A stretch of DNA of 64,000 nucleotides from Amylibacter marinus (GCF_030160015.1 NZ_BSNN01000002.1:124001-188000), one strand, 5' to 3'. Shown: positions 46,275-54,855, counted from the stretch's first letter. The notes: generated by a model not told the origin, from the sequence alone. Program-made: numbers and translations.

Positions 46275-47022
46275 GGACATGGGCGCAGGTCTGGTTCTGG
46301 CCGGTACGTCAGAGGCACGCGAGATTTGCCATTTGTTGGCGTCGCAGGAGATCAGGGCAATCGCGTCTATGGCAGGGGTTACGCGCCGCCCACAAACGCT
46401 GCATTTACCCACACGCACCGGTGGCTTTGGCGGTGCGGCGGGGTTTAAGGCCTATCTGAGCGCGCAAAAGATATCTTGGGTATTAGATGCCACGCATCCC
46501 TTTGCGGTACAGATGAGCCAAACAGCGGCAAGCCTGTGCAGCGAGCAAAATATTCCCTACCTGATGTTACAGCGCGCACCGTGGACAGCACAAAGCCAAG
46601 ACCAGTGGCACATGATTGACGATGTTTCAGAGTTACCTGCCTTGATCCCCGAGGGACATGTGGTGTTCTTGGGCACGGGGCGGCAAACCTTGATGGATTA
46701 CCATATTTTGCAGGGGCGACGGCTAATATGCCGTGTGATCGATGGGCCAATTGGTCCTTTCCCTTTTGAAAATGGCAAATATGCCATTGGCACCCCGCCT
46801 TTTAGTCTGGAGGAAGAGGTTGATTTTCTACGGCGGGAGAATGTGGATTGGCTGGTGGTTAAAAATGCTGGTGGCGATGGGGGGCGGGCAAAATTGGATG
46901 CGGCACGTCAGCTGAACCTGCCTGTCGCGATGTATCGCCGCAAGAGCATACCATCGGTAAGAACCGTATCAACGGTACGCGCGGCATTGGGGTGGATCAA
47001 GGAGCAAGGGTCGAATGGATGA
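46267..47022 (+). CDS. cobK: Precorrin-6A reductase
   Basis: 251 aa. NADPH-dependent reductase of corrin synthesis: LVLAGTSEAREICHLLA at the N-terminus, WVLDATHPFAVQMSQTA, FLGTGRQTL and VKNAGGDGGRAKLDAA. Start at ATG 46267 within the cbiD stop overlap; ATG 46279 is an alternative. End overlaps the glycosylase start by 8 nt. Confidence 0.92.
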   Translation: MNRDMGAGLVLAGTSEAREICHLLASQEIRAIASMAGVTRRPQTLHLPTRTGGFGGAAGFKAYLSAQKISWVLDATHPFAVQMSQTAASLCSEQNIPYLMLQRAPWTAQSQDQWHMIDDVSELPALIPEGHVVFLGTGRQTLMDYHILQGRRLICRVIDGPIGPFPFENGKYAIGTPPFSLEEEVDFLRRENVDWLVVKNAGGDGGRAKLDAARQLNLPVAMYRRKSIPSVRTVSTVRAALGWIKEQGSNG

Positions 47023-47641
47023 ACGCTGTATCACCTCGCAGGGCTGTATCGCCGAGGGCGCGGGGTACCTCTGCGCCAATCATCCTGAATTCCAGGAAGT
47101 AGTGCCTCAACTAGATGAAATCCCCTTGCGATTGCGCGGCGATGGCTTCGAAGCGGTGCTCAAAGCGATTGTAGGGCAACAAGTATCACTGGCCTCAGCA
47201 CAAAGCATCTGGGCGCGATTAGAAGGTGCGGGCCTTTCTACACAGGGGGGCGTGGCGCGAGCCAGCGAAGCAGAGTTGCGGGCCTGTGGCCTATCACGGC
47301 CTAAGGTGCGCTATGCAATTGGCTTAGCGGATAGCGATATTGATTATGGCGCGCTGCGCTCTCTACCCAGCACGGATGTGATCGCGCGGTTGATAGAAAT
47401 CAAAGGTATCGGAACGTGGAGCGCCGAAATCTATGCGATGTTTTCACTTGGGCGTGCGGATGTTTTTGCCCATGGGGATCTGGCGTTACAGGAGGCAACG
47501 CGCCATATGTATGGTTTGAATGCGCGCCCCAGCGAGAGGCAAATGCGCGAACTGGCCCTAAAATGGTCTCCGTGGCGCGGCGTTGCGGCGCGCATTCTTT
47601 GGGCCTATTACAAACAGATCAAATCACGCGAAGGAATTTAA
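47015..47641 (+). CDS. DNA-3-methyladenine glycosylase II (AlkA/HhH-GPD)
   Basis: 208 aa. Helix-hairpin-helix IKGIGTWSAEIYAMFSLG followed by the catalytic Asp region FAHGDLALQEA; LKAIVGQQVSLASAQSIW is typical of the core. Removes alkylated purines. Shorter than E. coli AlkA because it lacks the N-terminal Ada-like sheet. Coupled to cobK upstream and the esterase 2 nt downstream. Confidence 0.9.
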   Translation: MDERCITSQGCIAEGAGYLCANHPEFQEVVPQLDEIPLRLRGDGFEAVLKAIVGQQVSLASAQSIWARLEGAGLSTQGGVARASEAELRACGLSRPKVRYAIGLADSDIDYGALRSLPSTDVIARLIEIKGIGTWSAEIYAMFSLGRADVFAHGDLALQEATRHMYGLNARPSERQMRELALKWSPWRGVAARILWAYYKQIKSREGI

Positions 47642-47643
47642 GC

Positions 47644-48294
47644 ATGACACTCACCTCGTATCGAAAAGAACCGAAATCAGGCACAGCCGATAGCTTGGTT
47701 GTTTTTCTGCATGGGTTTGGCGCAGATGGCAAAGATTTGTTGGGCTTGGCTGATCCGTTGGCGGATTACCTGCCCAATACGGTGTTTGTATCCCCTGATG
47801 CGCCCAGCAGATGTTCCGTCAATCCGATGGGGTATCAGTGGTTTCCGATTCCGCGAATGGATGGATCCAGCGAAGAGGCGGCGATCGCGGGGATGCAGAC
47901 CGCTGTTGGTGCACTCGATGAATTTTTGGATGAATTGGCCGAAAGTACCAAGATAGCACCGCAGCGCACCGTCTTGGTTGGATTTTCTCAAGGCACAATG
48001 ATGAGCCTGCATGTGGCACCGCGCCGCGCAGAGGCCTTGGCGGGGGTGGTCGGATTCTCGGGATTGTTGCGCAACCCTCAAGATTTGGAACAAGAGATCA
48101 AGCATAGATCGCCTGTGTTATTAGTGCATGGAGATGCCGATGATGTGGTGCCCTACGCCGAGATGGCCAAGGCTGCGGATGTGTTGGCGGCGCTGGATGT
48201 GCCCACCTATACCCATACTTCCCCCAATACTGCGCATGGGATTGCGCCCGATGGGCTAAGCCAAGCTCTGGCCTTTATAAAGCAGGTTTTGTAA
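47644..48294 (+). CDS. Carboxylesterase/phospholipase (alpha/beta hydrolase)
   Basis: 216 aa from ATG at 47644. Catalytic Ser in GFSQGTMMSLH (GxSxG), Asp in HGDADDVVPY and His near TAHGIAPDGL; oxyanion segment FLHGFGADGKDLLGL. Matches the YpfH/Est family of small cytosolic esterases. Substrate unknown. Confidence 0.9.
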   Translation: MTLTSYRKEPKSGTADSLVVFLHGFGADGKDLLGLADPLADYLPNTVFVSPDAPSRCSVNPMGYQWFPIPRMDGSSEEAAIAGMQTAVGALDEFLDELAESTKIAPQRTVLVGFSQGTMMSLHVAPRRAEALAGVVGFSGLLRNPQDLEQEIKHRSPVLLVHGDADDVVPYAEMAKAADVLAALDVPTYTHTSPNTAHGIAPDGLSQALAFIKQVL

Positions 48295-48319
48295 CGAAAA
48301 TATAACTCTATCTAGGGGG

Positions 48320-48347
48320 TTGTTTGTTTTTGTAGTCTATATATAGT
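48320..48347 (+). promoter_or_regulatory. Predicted promoter of the HNH gene
   Basis: TTGTTT (48320-48325), 16-nt spacer, TATAGT (48342-48347), followed by a 9-bp hairpin at 48359-48379 in the leader (GGGACGGGA, loop TGT, TCCCGTTCC, one G-T pair). The hairpin lacks a T-run and could be an operator or mRNA stabiliser. Confidence 0.45.
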
Positions 48348-48416
48348 TTTTGGTGATTGGGACGGGATGTTCCCGTTCCGGTGATTTAAATCGTCAGAAC
48401 AGGAATAGAGTGCACC

Positions 48417-49001
48417 ATGAACACCGAATTCTCTGATAACTTTGTCAGATCGCCAAGCCGCCTTAAACAAAATCCGGCCCTTGTCCTGAATGCGGATTAT
48501 CGTCCGTTGTCCTATTTTCCGCTATCGCTTTGGTCTTGGCAAGATGCGGTAAAGGCGGCCTATCTAGGGCGTGTGGATGTGGTATCGGAATACGATACCG
48601 TTGTGCATTCGCCCTCGACTGAAATTAGAATCCCCTCGGTTATTGTATTGCGGGACTTTGTGAAGATGGAAAAATCAGCGGCCTTCACGCGGTTTAATCT
48701 GTTTTTACGCGATGAGTTTACCTGTCAGTATTGTGGTTGCTCTGGCGAGATGACCTTTGATCATGTTGTGCCACGCGCACGGGGGGGCAAAACCACATGG
48801 CAGAATGTTGTAGCCTCTTGTAGCCCCTGTAATCTGCGCAAAGGTTCAAGATCTGTGCGCCAAGCGGGCATGCAATTGATGCGCCCTGCTAAACAGCCAA
48901 GCCCAAACGAGCTGATGAATGCGGGGCGCAAATTCCCGCCCAACTATATGCACGAAAGCTGGACGGATTTTCTGTACTGGGATGCTGAACTAGAGGCCTA
49001 G
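48417..49001 (+). CDS. HNH endonuclease-domain protein
   Basis: 194 aa. A zinc-knuckled HNH nuclease core: CQYCG, TFDHVVPRARGGKTTWQNVV, CSPCNLRKG. The N-terminal LNADYRPLSYFPLSLWSWQDA is the conserved opening of a stand-alone HNH family present in most Alphaproteobacteria and Cyanobacteria, so housekeeping nucleic-acid metabolism is more likely than defence. Ends 4 nt into the convergent dsbB. Confidence 0.88.
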   Translation: MNTEFSDNFVRSPSRLKQNPALVLNADYRPLSYFPLSLWSWQDAVKAAYLGRVDVVSEYDTVVHSPSTEIRIPSVIVLRDFVKMEKSAAFTRFNLFLRDEFTCQYCGCSGEMTFDHVVPRARGGKTTWQNVVASCSPCNLRKGSRSVRQAGMQLMRPAKQPSPNELMNAGRKFPPNYMHESWTDFLYWDAELEA

Positions 49002-49462
49002 GTTGGGCGTTTGAGAAAGGCCAGTAACCAAATGCCTGCCAATGCGGCGCTGAGAACACCGTTCCAACCTGCCATCGAAAGACCAAGGAAGTCCCAAGCT
49101 ATCTCATCACAGCGCGTGATCGGTGCCGCCATGATCTTATCAAACAACTCCGAAGTTGTTAGACCGTCATTGCTGGACGAGGTGCATGTATTGGGGCCTT
49201 GCCACCATTTTTGCTCTACACCGGCATGGTAAAGCCCAACTGCGGCTGTCGCCAAGGCGGCTATAGCCCCAAGCAAGGCCAATCCGGTTTCACGCAATGC
49301 CAGTGCAACAATCCCGATACCAATGGCTGCGGCATGCGGCCAGCGTTGCCAGAGGCACATTTTGCATGGCGCGAGGCCGCCAATGTGTTGAAACGCATAG
49401 GCACCCCCCAGTAGGGCAATAGAGCCAAGCGTTGCCAACCCGATTAATTTCAAAGGTTTCAT
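48998..49462 (-). CDS. DsbB-family disulfide bond formation protein
   Basis: 154 aa, four helices. First periplasmic Cys pair in PCKMCLWQRW, second pair in NTCTSSSND and ITRCDE. Reoxidises DsbA and passes electrons to quinone in the inner membrane. ATG at 49462 is preferred (MKPLKLIGLAT) over a start 14 codons upstream, and it overlaps the stop of the VTT gene. Confidence 0.88.
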   Translation of the reverse strand: MKPLKLIGLATLGSIALLGGAYAFQHIGGLAPCKMCLWQRWPHAAAIGIGIVALALRETGLALLGAIAALATAAVGLYHAGVEQKWWQGPNTCTSSSNDGLTTSELFDKIMAAPITRCDEIAWDFLGLSMAGWNGVLSAALAGIWLLAFLKRPT

Positions 49463-50037
49463 AAGAGTTTCACCAAAATGAAGCCACCAAGTAGAAGGAT
49501 ACAAAACAGGGTAAACATCAATCCTAAGCGTTTTTCAATGAAATCCCGAATAGGCAGGCCGAATTTCCATAACAATCCCGCGATTACGAAAAAGATTGTC
49601 GCGCGTGCAATCAAAGACCACAGCATAAAGGCGGCGAAATTCATACCCGTTACACCCGATGTGATGGTGATTACCTTATAGGGGAAGGGGGTTAGACCTG
49701 CGATCAGAACAGCCCAGTGACCCTGTGCGTTAAAACGGATTTTAAAGGCCTCGAAGTTTTCGGTCTTGTGGTAAAATTCTAGGATTGGTTGCCCAAGGGT
49801 GTCGAACAATTGCGCCCCGATGAAATACCCCAGAGCCCCCCCAGAAACAGACCCTAGTGTTACAATCGTGGCCACCAGAAAGGCGCGATTAGGGGATGCA
49901 ATAATAATCGGAATCATCAGCACATGTGGGGGAATTGGGAAAACAGAGCTCTCGATAAAGGCGATAAAGCCAAGTGCCAGCAATGCATAGCGGCTGTCTG
50001 AAAAGGAGAGCGTCCAATCGTAGAGTTTTCTGAGCAT
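49459..50037 (-). CDS. YqaA-like VTT-domain (SNARE-associated/DedA-like) membrane protein
   Basis: 192 aa, about five helices. ESSVFPIPPHVLMIPI, GGALGYFIGAQLFD and GLTPFPYKVITITSGV are VTT-domain blocks of the YqaA subgroup. Family members affect envelope lipid flipping; role in this organism unknown. Operon with dsbB. Confidence 0.85.
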   Translation of the reverse strand: MLRKLYDWTLSFSDSRYALLALGFIAFIESSVFPIPPHVLMIPIIIASPNRAFLVATIVTLGSVSGGALGYFIGAQLFDTLGQPILEFYHKTENFEAFKIRFNAQGHWAVLIAGLTPFPYKVITITSGVTGMNFAAFMLWSLIARATIFFVIAGLLWKFGLPIRDFIEKRLGLMFTLFCILLLGGFILVKLL

Positions 50038-50152
50038 GGGAACTTGCCTTTTTCACCCCACAAAGCAGGGAATTCAGGAATGGTCAAGGGCAATGACTTG
50101 CATGGGATCAGGGGCGGGCATAGTCTGGCCCAAAGAAACCAAGGAGAAGCCG

Positions 50153-51013
50153 ATGAAATGGCGCAATGCGCGGGGTAGCCGCAATATCGAAGATCGCAGA
50201 TCCAGCGGCGGTAACAAAGCGCGGGCTGGCGGCGGTATGGGAATTCTCGGACTGGTTGTTGTTTTGGGCATTGGGTATTTTTTCGATGTGGACGTATCCT
50301 CTCTGCTAAGCAATCAATCCAACACAACGGTGCGCAGTAGCGCTGGTGGTGAAATGAGCCAGAAAGATAAAGAAGCTGGGGCCTTTGTCTCGGCCGCTCT
50401 TGGTTATACCGAAGAGGTCTGGCACGCGGTCTTCCCCAAGCAGGTTGGCAAAGCCTACCGCCCCACAACATTGGTATTGTTCAAGGGGGTTACGCAGTCC
50501 CCTTGTGGCAGTGCATCAGGGGCAACCGGGCCATTTTATTGCCCTGCGGATCGCAAGGTCTATTTGGACACAGATTTTTTCACCACATTGTCTAATCGAC
50601 TGGGCGCTAAGGGTGATTTTGCCGCCGCCTATGTTGTAGGCCACGAGGTAGCACATCATGTGCAAAATGAACTGGGCGTTCTAACCAAGGCAAACAGGGC
50701 ACGCAAATCTATGTCAGCACGCGATTCAAATCTGGTATCTGTGATGATCGAGTTGCAGGCCGATTGTTTTGCGGGGATTTGGGCGCGATTTAGCGCCGAG
50801 CGCCTTGGGGTGATTGAATCCGGTGATATCGAAGAGGCTATGAACGCAGCCAAGCGGATTGGGGATGATACCCTGCAACGCAATGCTGGCAAACGTCCAC
50901 AACCTCATACCTATACCCATGGTACATCCGAGCAAAGACAGCGGTGGTTTGCGCGAGGATATCAATCCGCCGAGATGGGACAATGTGATACTTTTGCTGC
51001 GCAACAGCTATAG
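50153..51013 (+). CDS. YpfJ-type neutral zinc metallopeptidase
   Basis: 286 aa from ATG at 50153, preceded by AAGGAGAAG. One N-terminal helix (MGILGLVVVLGIGYFFDVDV), then a metallopeptidase domain with VGHEVAHHVQ (HExxH) and a downstream Glu in IELQADCFAG that would complete the zinc site. Periplasmic face anchored to the inner membrane. Substrate unknown. Confidence 0.9.
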   Translation: MKWRNARGSRNIEDRRSSGGNKARAGGGMGILGLVVVLGIGYFFDVDVSSLLSNQSNTTVRSSAGGEMSQKDKEAGAFVSAALGYTEEVWHAVFPKQVGKAYRPTTLVLFKGVTQSPCGSASGATGPFYCPADRKVYLDTDFFTTLSNRLGAKGDFAAAYVVGHEVAHHVQNELGVLTKANRARKSMSARDSNLVSVMIELQADCFAGIWARFSAERLGVIESGDIEEAMNAAKRIGDDTLQRNAGKRPQPHTYTHGTSEQRQRWFARGYQSAEMGQCDTFAAQQL

Positions 51014-51067
51014 GGCAGACGGTGGCTAGAAAGTCAGATTATTTTGTGACTTTTGTGCGAAATCTGG

Positions 51068-51096
51068 TTGACGGCACAGTGCCATACGGGTACATC
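51068..51096 (+). promoter_or_regulatory. Possible promoter of the tRNA-Leu gene
   Basis: TTGACG (51068-51073), 17-nt spacer and TACATC (51091-51096), 15 bp ahead of the tRNA. The -10 element is weak. Confidence 0.35.
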
Positions 51097-51111
51097 GCCC
51101 ATGTGTACTGA

Positions 51112-51196
51112 GCCCGAGTGGCGGAATTGGTAGACGCGACGGATTCAAAATCCGTTTCCTCACGGAGTGCCGGTTCAAGTCCGGCCTCGGGTACCA
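51112..51196 (+). tRNA. tRNA-Leu (anticodon CAA)
   Basis: Cloverleaf readable by eye: acceptor GCCCGAG/CTCGGGT (first pair G-U), D-arm with TGGTAGACGC, anticodon stem ACGGA/TCCGT with loop TTCAAAA giving CAA, an extended variable arm (TTTCCTCACGGAGT) as in type II tRNAs, T-arm GCCGG-TTCAAGT-CCGGC, encoded CCA. Decodes UUG. Confidence 0.95.
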
Positions 51197-51201
51197 CAAA
51201 C

Positions 51202-51235
51202 AAAAAAGCGCTCTGCATTCGCAGGGCGCTTTTTT
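51202..51235 (+). terminator. Rho-independent terminator after tRNA-Leu
   Basis: AAAAAAGCGCTCTGC pairs with GCAGGGCGCTTTTTT across an ATTC loop (one T-G pair), with A-run and T-run on both sides, so it could act in both directions. Confidence 0.85.
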
Positions 51236-51261
51236 GTTGGCATAACGTGCTGTTACAAATG

Positions 51262-51283
51262 ACAAAAGCCCCGAGGGGCCTTT
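51262..51283 (-). terminator. Probable terminator of tpa
   Basis: GGCCCC/GGGGC hairpin with a C bulge around 51267-51281, followed on the minus strand by TTTTG. It lies 44 bp past the tpa stop codon. Confidence 0.5.
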
Positions 51284-51326
51284 GCAATTTTGGTGCTGAT
51301 TATTGGCTGATGCGATGCCGCAGGCC

Positions 51327-52703
51327 TTAGGCGAAGATCTCGCCTAGGGCACGATTTATTGCATCGGCGATTTGATCCAAATCATCCTTGGTAGAGATCA
51401 GCGCAGGTGAAAGGCATATGGTGTTGTTGTATCCTGGAACCGAGCGATTGGTCGCGCCGATGATCACACCTTGGGCCATACAGTTCCCGACCACGGCTTG
51501 GACCTGGGCCTCGGGGGCGGGAGTGCGGCTATCGCGGTCTGCGACCAACTCTACGCCACAAAATAGCCCCTTGCCACGGATATCGCCGATGCAGGCGTGC
51601 TTGTCCTGTAATTCGGCCAATTTACCCATCAGGTATTCGCCCATTTCAGTTGTATTCTGAAGCAGGTTTTCGGATTCGATGATTTTCATGTTCTCGATGG
51701 CGGCGGTAGGGCCAGCAGTACAGCCCCCAAAAGTAGAGATATCGCGGAAGTAGCCCATCGGATCGTCTGCGTCTTTGAACATGTCAAAGACCGCTTCTGT
51801 CGTTACGGTACAGGAAATAGCGGCATACCCCGAGGCGACGCCCTTGGCCATGGTTACAAAATCAGGCTTGATGCCATAGTGCTGGTAGCCAAACCATGTG
51901 CCTGTGCGCCCAATGCCACAAACAACCTCGTCTATATGCAGCAGGATTTCGTATTTTTTACACAGGGCTTGTACACCTTCCCAATAGCCCTCTGGCGGGG
52001 TGATAACGCCCCCTCCTGCGGTTACTGGTTCCAGCACCATCGAACCAATGGTTTCGGGGCCTTCGCGCAAAATGATCGCCTCGATCGCATCAAGGGAATT
52101 TTTTGTATAGTCGCCGCCCTCATATTGTGAGTGGTACTCGAGGCAGTGCGGGATTTCTACAAATCCTGGCGTGTATGGGCCGTATTGGGCGTTGCGCTCT
52201 TGTTGTCCACCTGCCGATAGATTGGTGATTGTGGTACCATGGTAGTCGCGCGCGCGGTATAGGATTTTGGATTTTTTGCCACCGTGGTGTTTATGGCTGA
52301 TCTGACGCACCATTTTATAGACTTTTTCATTGGCCTCTGATCCAGAATTGGAAAAATAGATGCGGCTAAGGCCGGGCATTTTATCCAACAGCATTTCAGA
52401 AAAGATAGACGAGGGAATAGACCCTGCGGAGCCTGCGAAATAATTCATCTTGACCAGTTGATCGCGCACCGCATCGGCGATTTCGGTGCGGCCGTAGCCG
52501 ACATTCACGGTCCATACACCACCAGACACGGCATCAAGAAATTCGCTGCCTTTTTGATCCCAAACGCGCATGCCTTTACCCTCGACAATTATGCGTGGGT
52601 CGATCTGAGATTCGAAGGGTTTGTGTTGAACCAAATGGTGCCATACGTTGCGACGATCGGCTTCAACAATGTGTTCTAGGTCGTTACGAGTTGAATAATC
52701 CAT
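51327..52703 (-). CDS. tpa: Taurine-pyruvate aminotransferase
   Basis: 458-aa class III PLP aminotransferase that converts taurine and pyruvate to sulfoacetaldehyde and alanine. The segments RIIVEGKGMRVWDQKGSEFL, DAVSGGVWTVNVGYGR, MNYFAGSAGSIPSS and YRARDYHGTTITNLSAGGQ agree closely with Tpa of Rhodobacterales; PLP Lys is in TMAKGVASGYAA. AGGAG lies ahead of the ATG. Neither tauR, xsc nor pta is adjacent, which leaves other omega-amino acids as possible substrates. Confidence 0.8.
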   Translation of the reverse strand: MDYSTRNDLEHIVEADRRNVWHHLVQHKPFESQIDPRIIVEGKGMRVWDQKGSEFLDAVSGGVWTVNVGYGRTEIADAVRDQLVKMNYFAGSAGSIPSSIFSEMLLDKMPGLSRIYFSNSGSEANEKVYKMVRQISHKHHGGKKSKILYRARDYHGTTITNLSAGGQQERNAQYGPYTPGFVEIPHCLEYHSQYEGGDYTKNSLDAIEAIILREGPETIGSMVLEPVTAGGGVITPPEGYWEGVQALCKKYEILLHIDEVVCGIGRTGTWFGYQHYGIKPDFVTMAKGVASGYAAISCTVTTEAVFDMFKDADDPMGYFRDISTFGGCTAGPTAAIENMKIIESENLLQNTTEMGEYLMGKLAELQDKHACIGDIRGKGLFCGVELVADRDSRTPAPEAQVQAVVGNCMAQGVIIGATNRSVPGYNNTICLSPALISTKDDLDQIADAINRALGEIFA

Positions 52704-52754
52704 AGGGTTGCTCCTGTTAACGGTTTAACAAGAGCTTGGCATATATCAGAAATT

Positions 52755-52785
52755 TGTCGTCAATTTATTCGACATGTCATGTCGT
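52755..52785. promoter_or_regulatory. Candidate operator upstream of tpa
   Basis: A perfect inverted repeat CGACATG-T-CATGTCG at 52770-52784, and a direct repeat TGTCGT at 52755-52760 and 52780-52785. It lies 52-82 bp upstream of the tpa start. It does not look like the CTGGAC-type TauR repeat. Confidence 0.4.
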
Positions 52786-52834
52786 AAAATGATCAAAGGT
52801 TTGCGCGAGCAAGATCGCATCAGCGTAGCGCGGG

Positions 52835-53377
52835 TTAATAAATCGCGAAAGGCCCTGATAAAGTCTGTGCGAGGGCTGTGTGGGGCCAAGACCCAATTCC
52901 GTTGTTTTGGGCGATCAGTGCCAGTTGCTGGCGGGCGGCATCGGTTTTGCCAATGGTAACCAAAGCTTGGCCATAGTAGCTGCGCGCAAGATTATACTTA
53001 GGGCTTATTTCTAACGCACGCTGGTAATATTGTAGGGCCTTTTCCATGTTGCCTGACTTGCGGTTTACAAAACCTTTGTAGTTCAAAATTCGTGGATCAG
53101 ATTGGTTCGAGGCTAGATTGAGCAATTTTAGCGCGTTTTTGTATTGCCCGTCATAGGCAAATTCGCGGGCATTTTGGTAGATCAGATCATCAGATAGGCC
53201 CGTTTCCTTATCGGGCTCTATACAAGTTTCTGTTTCTGCATCCCAGATTTGACCATCTTCGCAATGGGTCGTGGTTTCGGTTGGCTCTGGTGGGGTTGGG
53301 GTGCTGGATCCTGCGGCCAGAGTGGCGCTGGGAAAACAGCTGATCGTTAGGACGCAAAGCAATGTGGTGGGCTTCAT
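52835..53377 (-). CDS. Exported TPR-repeat protein
   Basis: 180 aa. Signal peptide (LLCVLTISCFPSATLA), a Thr/Pro/Glu-rich segment with two Cys (HCEDGQIWDAETETCIEP, a small disulfide motif), then about two to three tetratricopeptide repeats from residue 66 (YQNAREFAYDGQYKNALKLL, MEKALQYYQRALEISPKYNL). Periplasmic scaffold of unknown partner. Monocistronic. Confidence 0.8.
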   Translation of the reverse strand: MKPTTLLCVLTISCFPSATLAAGSSTPTPPEPTETTTHCEDGQIWDAETETCIEPDKETGLSDDLIYQNAREFAYDGQYKNALKLLNLASNQSDPRILNYKGFVNRKSGNMEKALQYYQRALEISPKYNLARSYYGQALVTIGKTDAARQQLALIAQNNGIGSWPHTALAQTLSGPFAIY

Positions 53378-53474
53378 ACTGGTCTCCTGAAATAGCGGCT
53401 ATAATGGGTGAAAGCTTAACGCCAGATATCACAGGGACAAGTGTTTTTAGATTGCGAGCTAGAATGAGATGTGA

Positions 53475-53504
53475 AAAGGCCCGCACATTTCTGCGCAGGC
53501 CTTT
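53475..53504 (-). terminator. Terminator of the rpsF-rpsR-rplI operon
   Basis: On the minus strand AAAGGCCTGCGCA pairs with TGTGCGGGCCTTT across GAAA, followed by a T. It is 25 bp beyond the rplI stop. Confidence 0.85.
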
Positions 53505-53528
53505 AAAATCTTGCAAGAGTTGTGAAGA

Positions 53529-54140
53529 TTACTCTTCTTCTTTCTCTTCTTTGATCAATTCGTTGCCATCTTCGTCTAGGGCAGCGGCAGAACCGATGTC
53601 GTCGAACAATTCAGCAATTTCGAATTCTGCTTCTGCTTCTGCTTCGGCGGCCAATTCTTGAATTGATTTGCCAGAGGCCTGAAGTTCGGCTTCTTCTGTT
53701 GAACGGGCAACGTTCAACTGGATAGAGCAGGTTACTTCTGGATGAAGTGCAACGGTTACTTCGTGAAGGCCCAATTCTTTGATCGGGGCAACAAGTACGA
53801 TTTGCTTTTTATCAACAGTAAAGCCAGCTTCGGTTGCAGCATCAGCCGCGTCACGGTTGGTTACAGAGCCATACAATGCACCAGCGTCAGACGCAGAGCG
53901 AATCACAACGAACTGTTGGCCATCCAATTTTTCAGCAACAGCGGTTGCTTCTTTTTGGGTTTCCAGGTTCTTGGCTTCTAGTTGGGCTTTTTGGCCTTCG
54001 AATACCATCTTGTTGGCATCGGTTGCGCGCAATGCTTTGCCCTGAGGCAATAGGTAGTTACGTGCAAAGCCTTGCTTCACAGAAACCACATCGCCCATTT
54101 GGCCTAGCTTTGCTACGCGTTCTAGTAGGATAACGTCCAT
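53529..54140 (-). CDS. rplI: 50S ribosomal protein bL9
   Basis: 203 aa. N-terminal rRNA-binding domain [32 protein letters not shown] is the bL9 signature. The C-terminus has an acidic extension ([20 protein letters not shown] to KEEKEEE) of about 55 residues beyond the E. coli protein, as in other Rhodobacterales. Last gene of the operon. Confidence 0.97.
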   Translation of the reverse strand: MDVILLERVAKLGQMGDVVSVKQGFARNYLLPQGKALRATDANKMVFEGQKAQLEAKNLETQKEATAVAEKLDGQQFVVIRSASDAGALYGSVTNRDAADAATEAGFTVDKKQIVLVAPIKELGLHEVTVALHPEVTCSIQLNVARSTEEAELQASGKSIQELAAEAEAEAEFEIAELFDDIGSAAALDEDGNELIKEEKEEE

Positions 54141-54150
54141 GATGTTCCCC

Positions 54151-54378
54151 TTACTTCACTGCGTAGGGCAGAAGTGCTAGGAAGCGTGCGCGTTTGATTG
54201 CCTTAGCAAGTTCGCGTTGTTTCTTAGCAGATACTGCGGTGATACGTGATGGTACGATTTTGCCGCGCTCTGAAATAAAGCGTTGCAACAATTTCGTGTC
54301 CTTGTAATCAATCTTTGGTGCGTTTTCACCTGAGAATGGGCAGGACTTGCGACGGCGGAAAAATGGTTTGTTTGCCAT
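54151..54378 (-). CDS. rpsR: 30S ribosomal protein bS18
   Basis: 75 aa; [22 protein letters not shown] and [22 protein letters not shown] are the conserved core. Forms a heterodimer with bS6 in the 30S platform; 10 nt ahead of rplI. Confidence 0.97.
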   Translation of the reverse strand: MANKPFFRRRKSCPFSGENAPKIDYKDTKLLQRFISERGKIVPSRITAVSAKKQRELAKAIKRARFLALLPYAVK

Positions 54379-54394
54379 GGTTTAGGTCCCTTTC

Positions 54395-54754
54395 TTAACG
54401 TTCACGTTCGCGACGGCGTTCTTCTTTCGCCGATTTCGCTTGGATTACTACAGATGGGCCTTCTTCATGCTCATCAACACGGATTGTCATGACGCGCATT
54501 ACATCGTCATGAAGGCGCATAAGGCGCTCCATTTCTTGAACAGCTGCAGAGGGCGCATCTGATTTCAAGAAGGCATAGTGGCCCTTGCGGTTTTTGTTAA
54601 TTTTATAGGCCATTGTTTTTAGGCCCCAGTATTCTTGATCAACAACTTTACCTTCGTTGTCGCTAAGAACTGCGCTGAAGTGTTCGATCAAACCTTCAGC
54701 CTGTGCGTTGGACAAGTCCTGACGCGCAATAAATACGTGCTCGTAGAGCGCCAT
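54395..54754 (-). CDS. rpsF: 30S ribosomal protein bS6
   Basis: 119 aa from ATG at 54754 (AAGGA ahead); a longer frame from 54823 would consume the leader. MALYEHVFIARQDLSNAQ, YWGLKTMAYKINKNRKGHYA and a charged tail KEERRRERER. First gene of the operon. Confidence 0.97.
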   Translation of the reverse strand: MALYEHVFIARQDLSNAQAEGLIEHFSAVLSDNEGKVVDQEYWGLKTMAYKINKNRKGHYAFLKSDAPSAAVQEMERLMRLHDDVMRVMTIRVDEHEEGPSVVIQAKSAKEERRRERER

Positions 54755-54784
54755 ATCATATTCCTTTTTAAAGCGTGCTTCACC

Positions 54785-54812
54785 ATACGGGGGTATACTT
54801 TCGCGACCGTAT
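54785..54812 (-). promoter_or_regulatory. Possible S6:S18-binding leader hairpin
   Basis: In the 95-nt leader, ATACGG pairs with CCGTAT (54807-54812 with 54785-54790 on the plus strand). The 3' side carries CCCCCG before TATGGTG; bS6:bS18 autoregulatory leaders contain a bulge with CCG. The match is suggestive only. Confidence 0.35.
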
Positions 54813-54855
54813 ACGAGAGGCATTCGCGTTTGAAAAACTTGCGAAAGTAAGGGGC

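Noticed and set aside
48417-49001. HNH protein as part of a defence island or mobile element
   Set aside because: Family is widespread as a stand-alone housekeeping gene, and flanking genes are ordinary.
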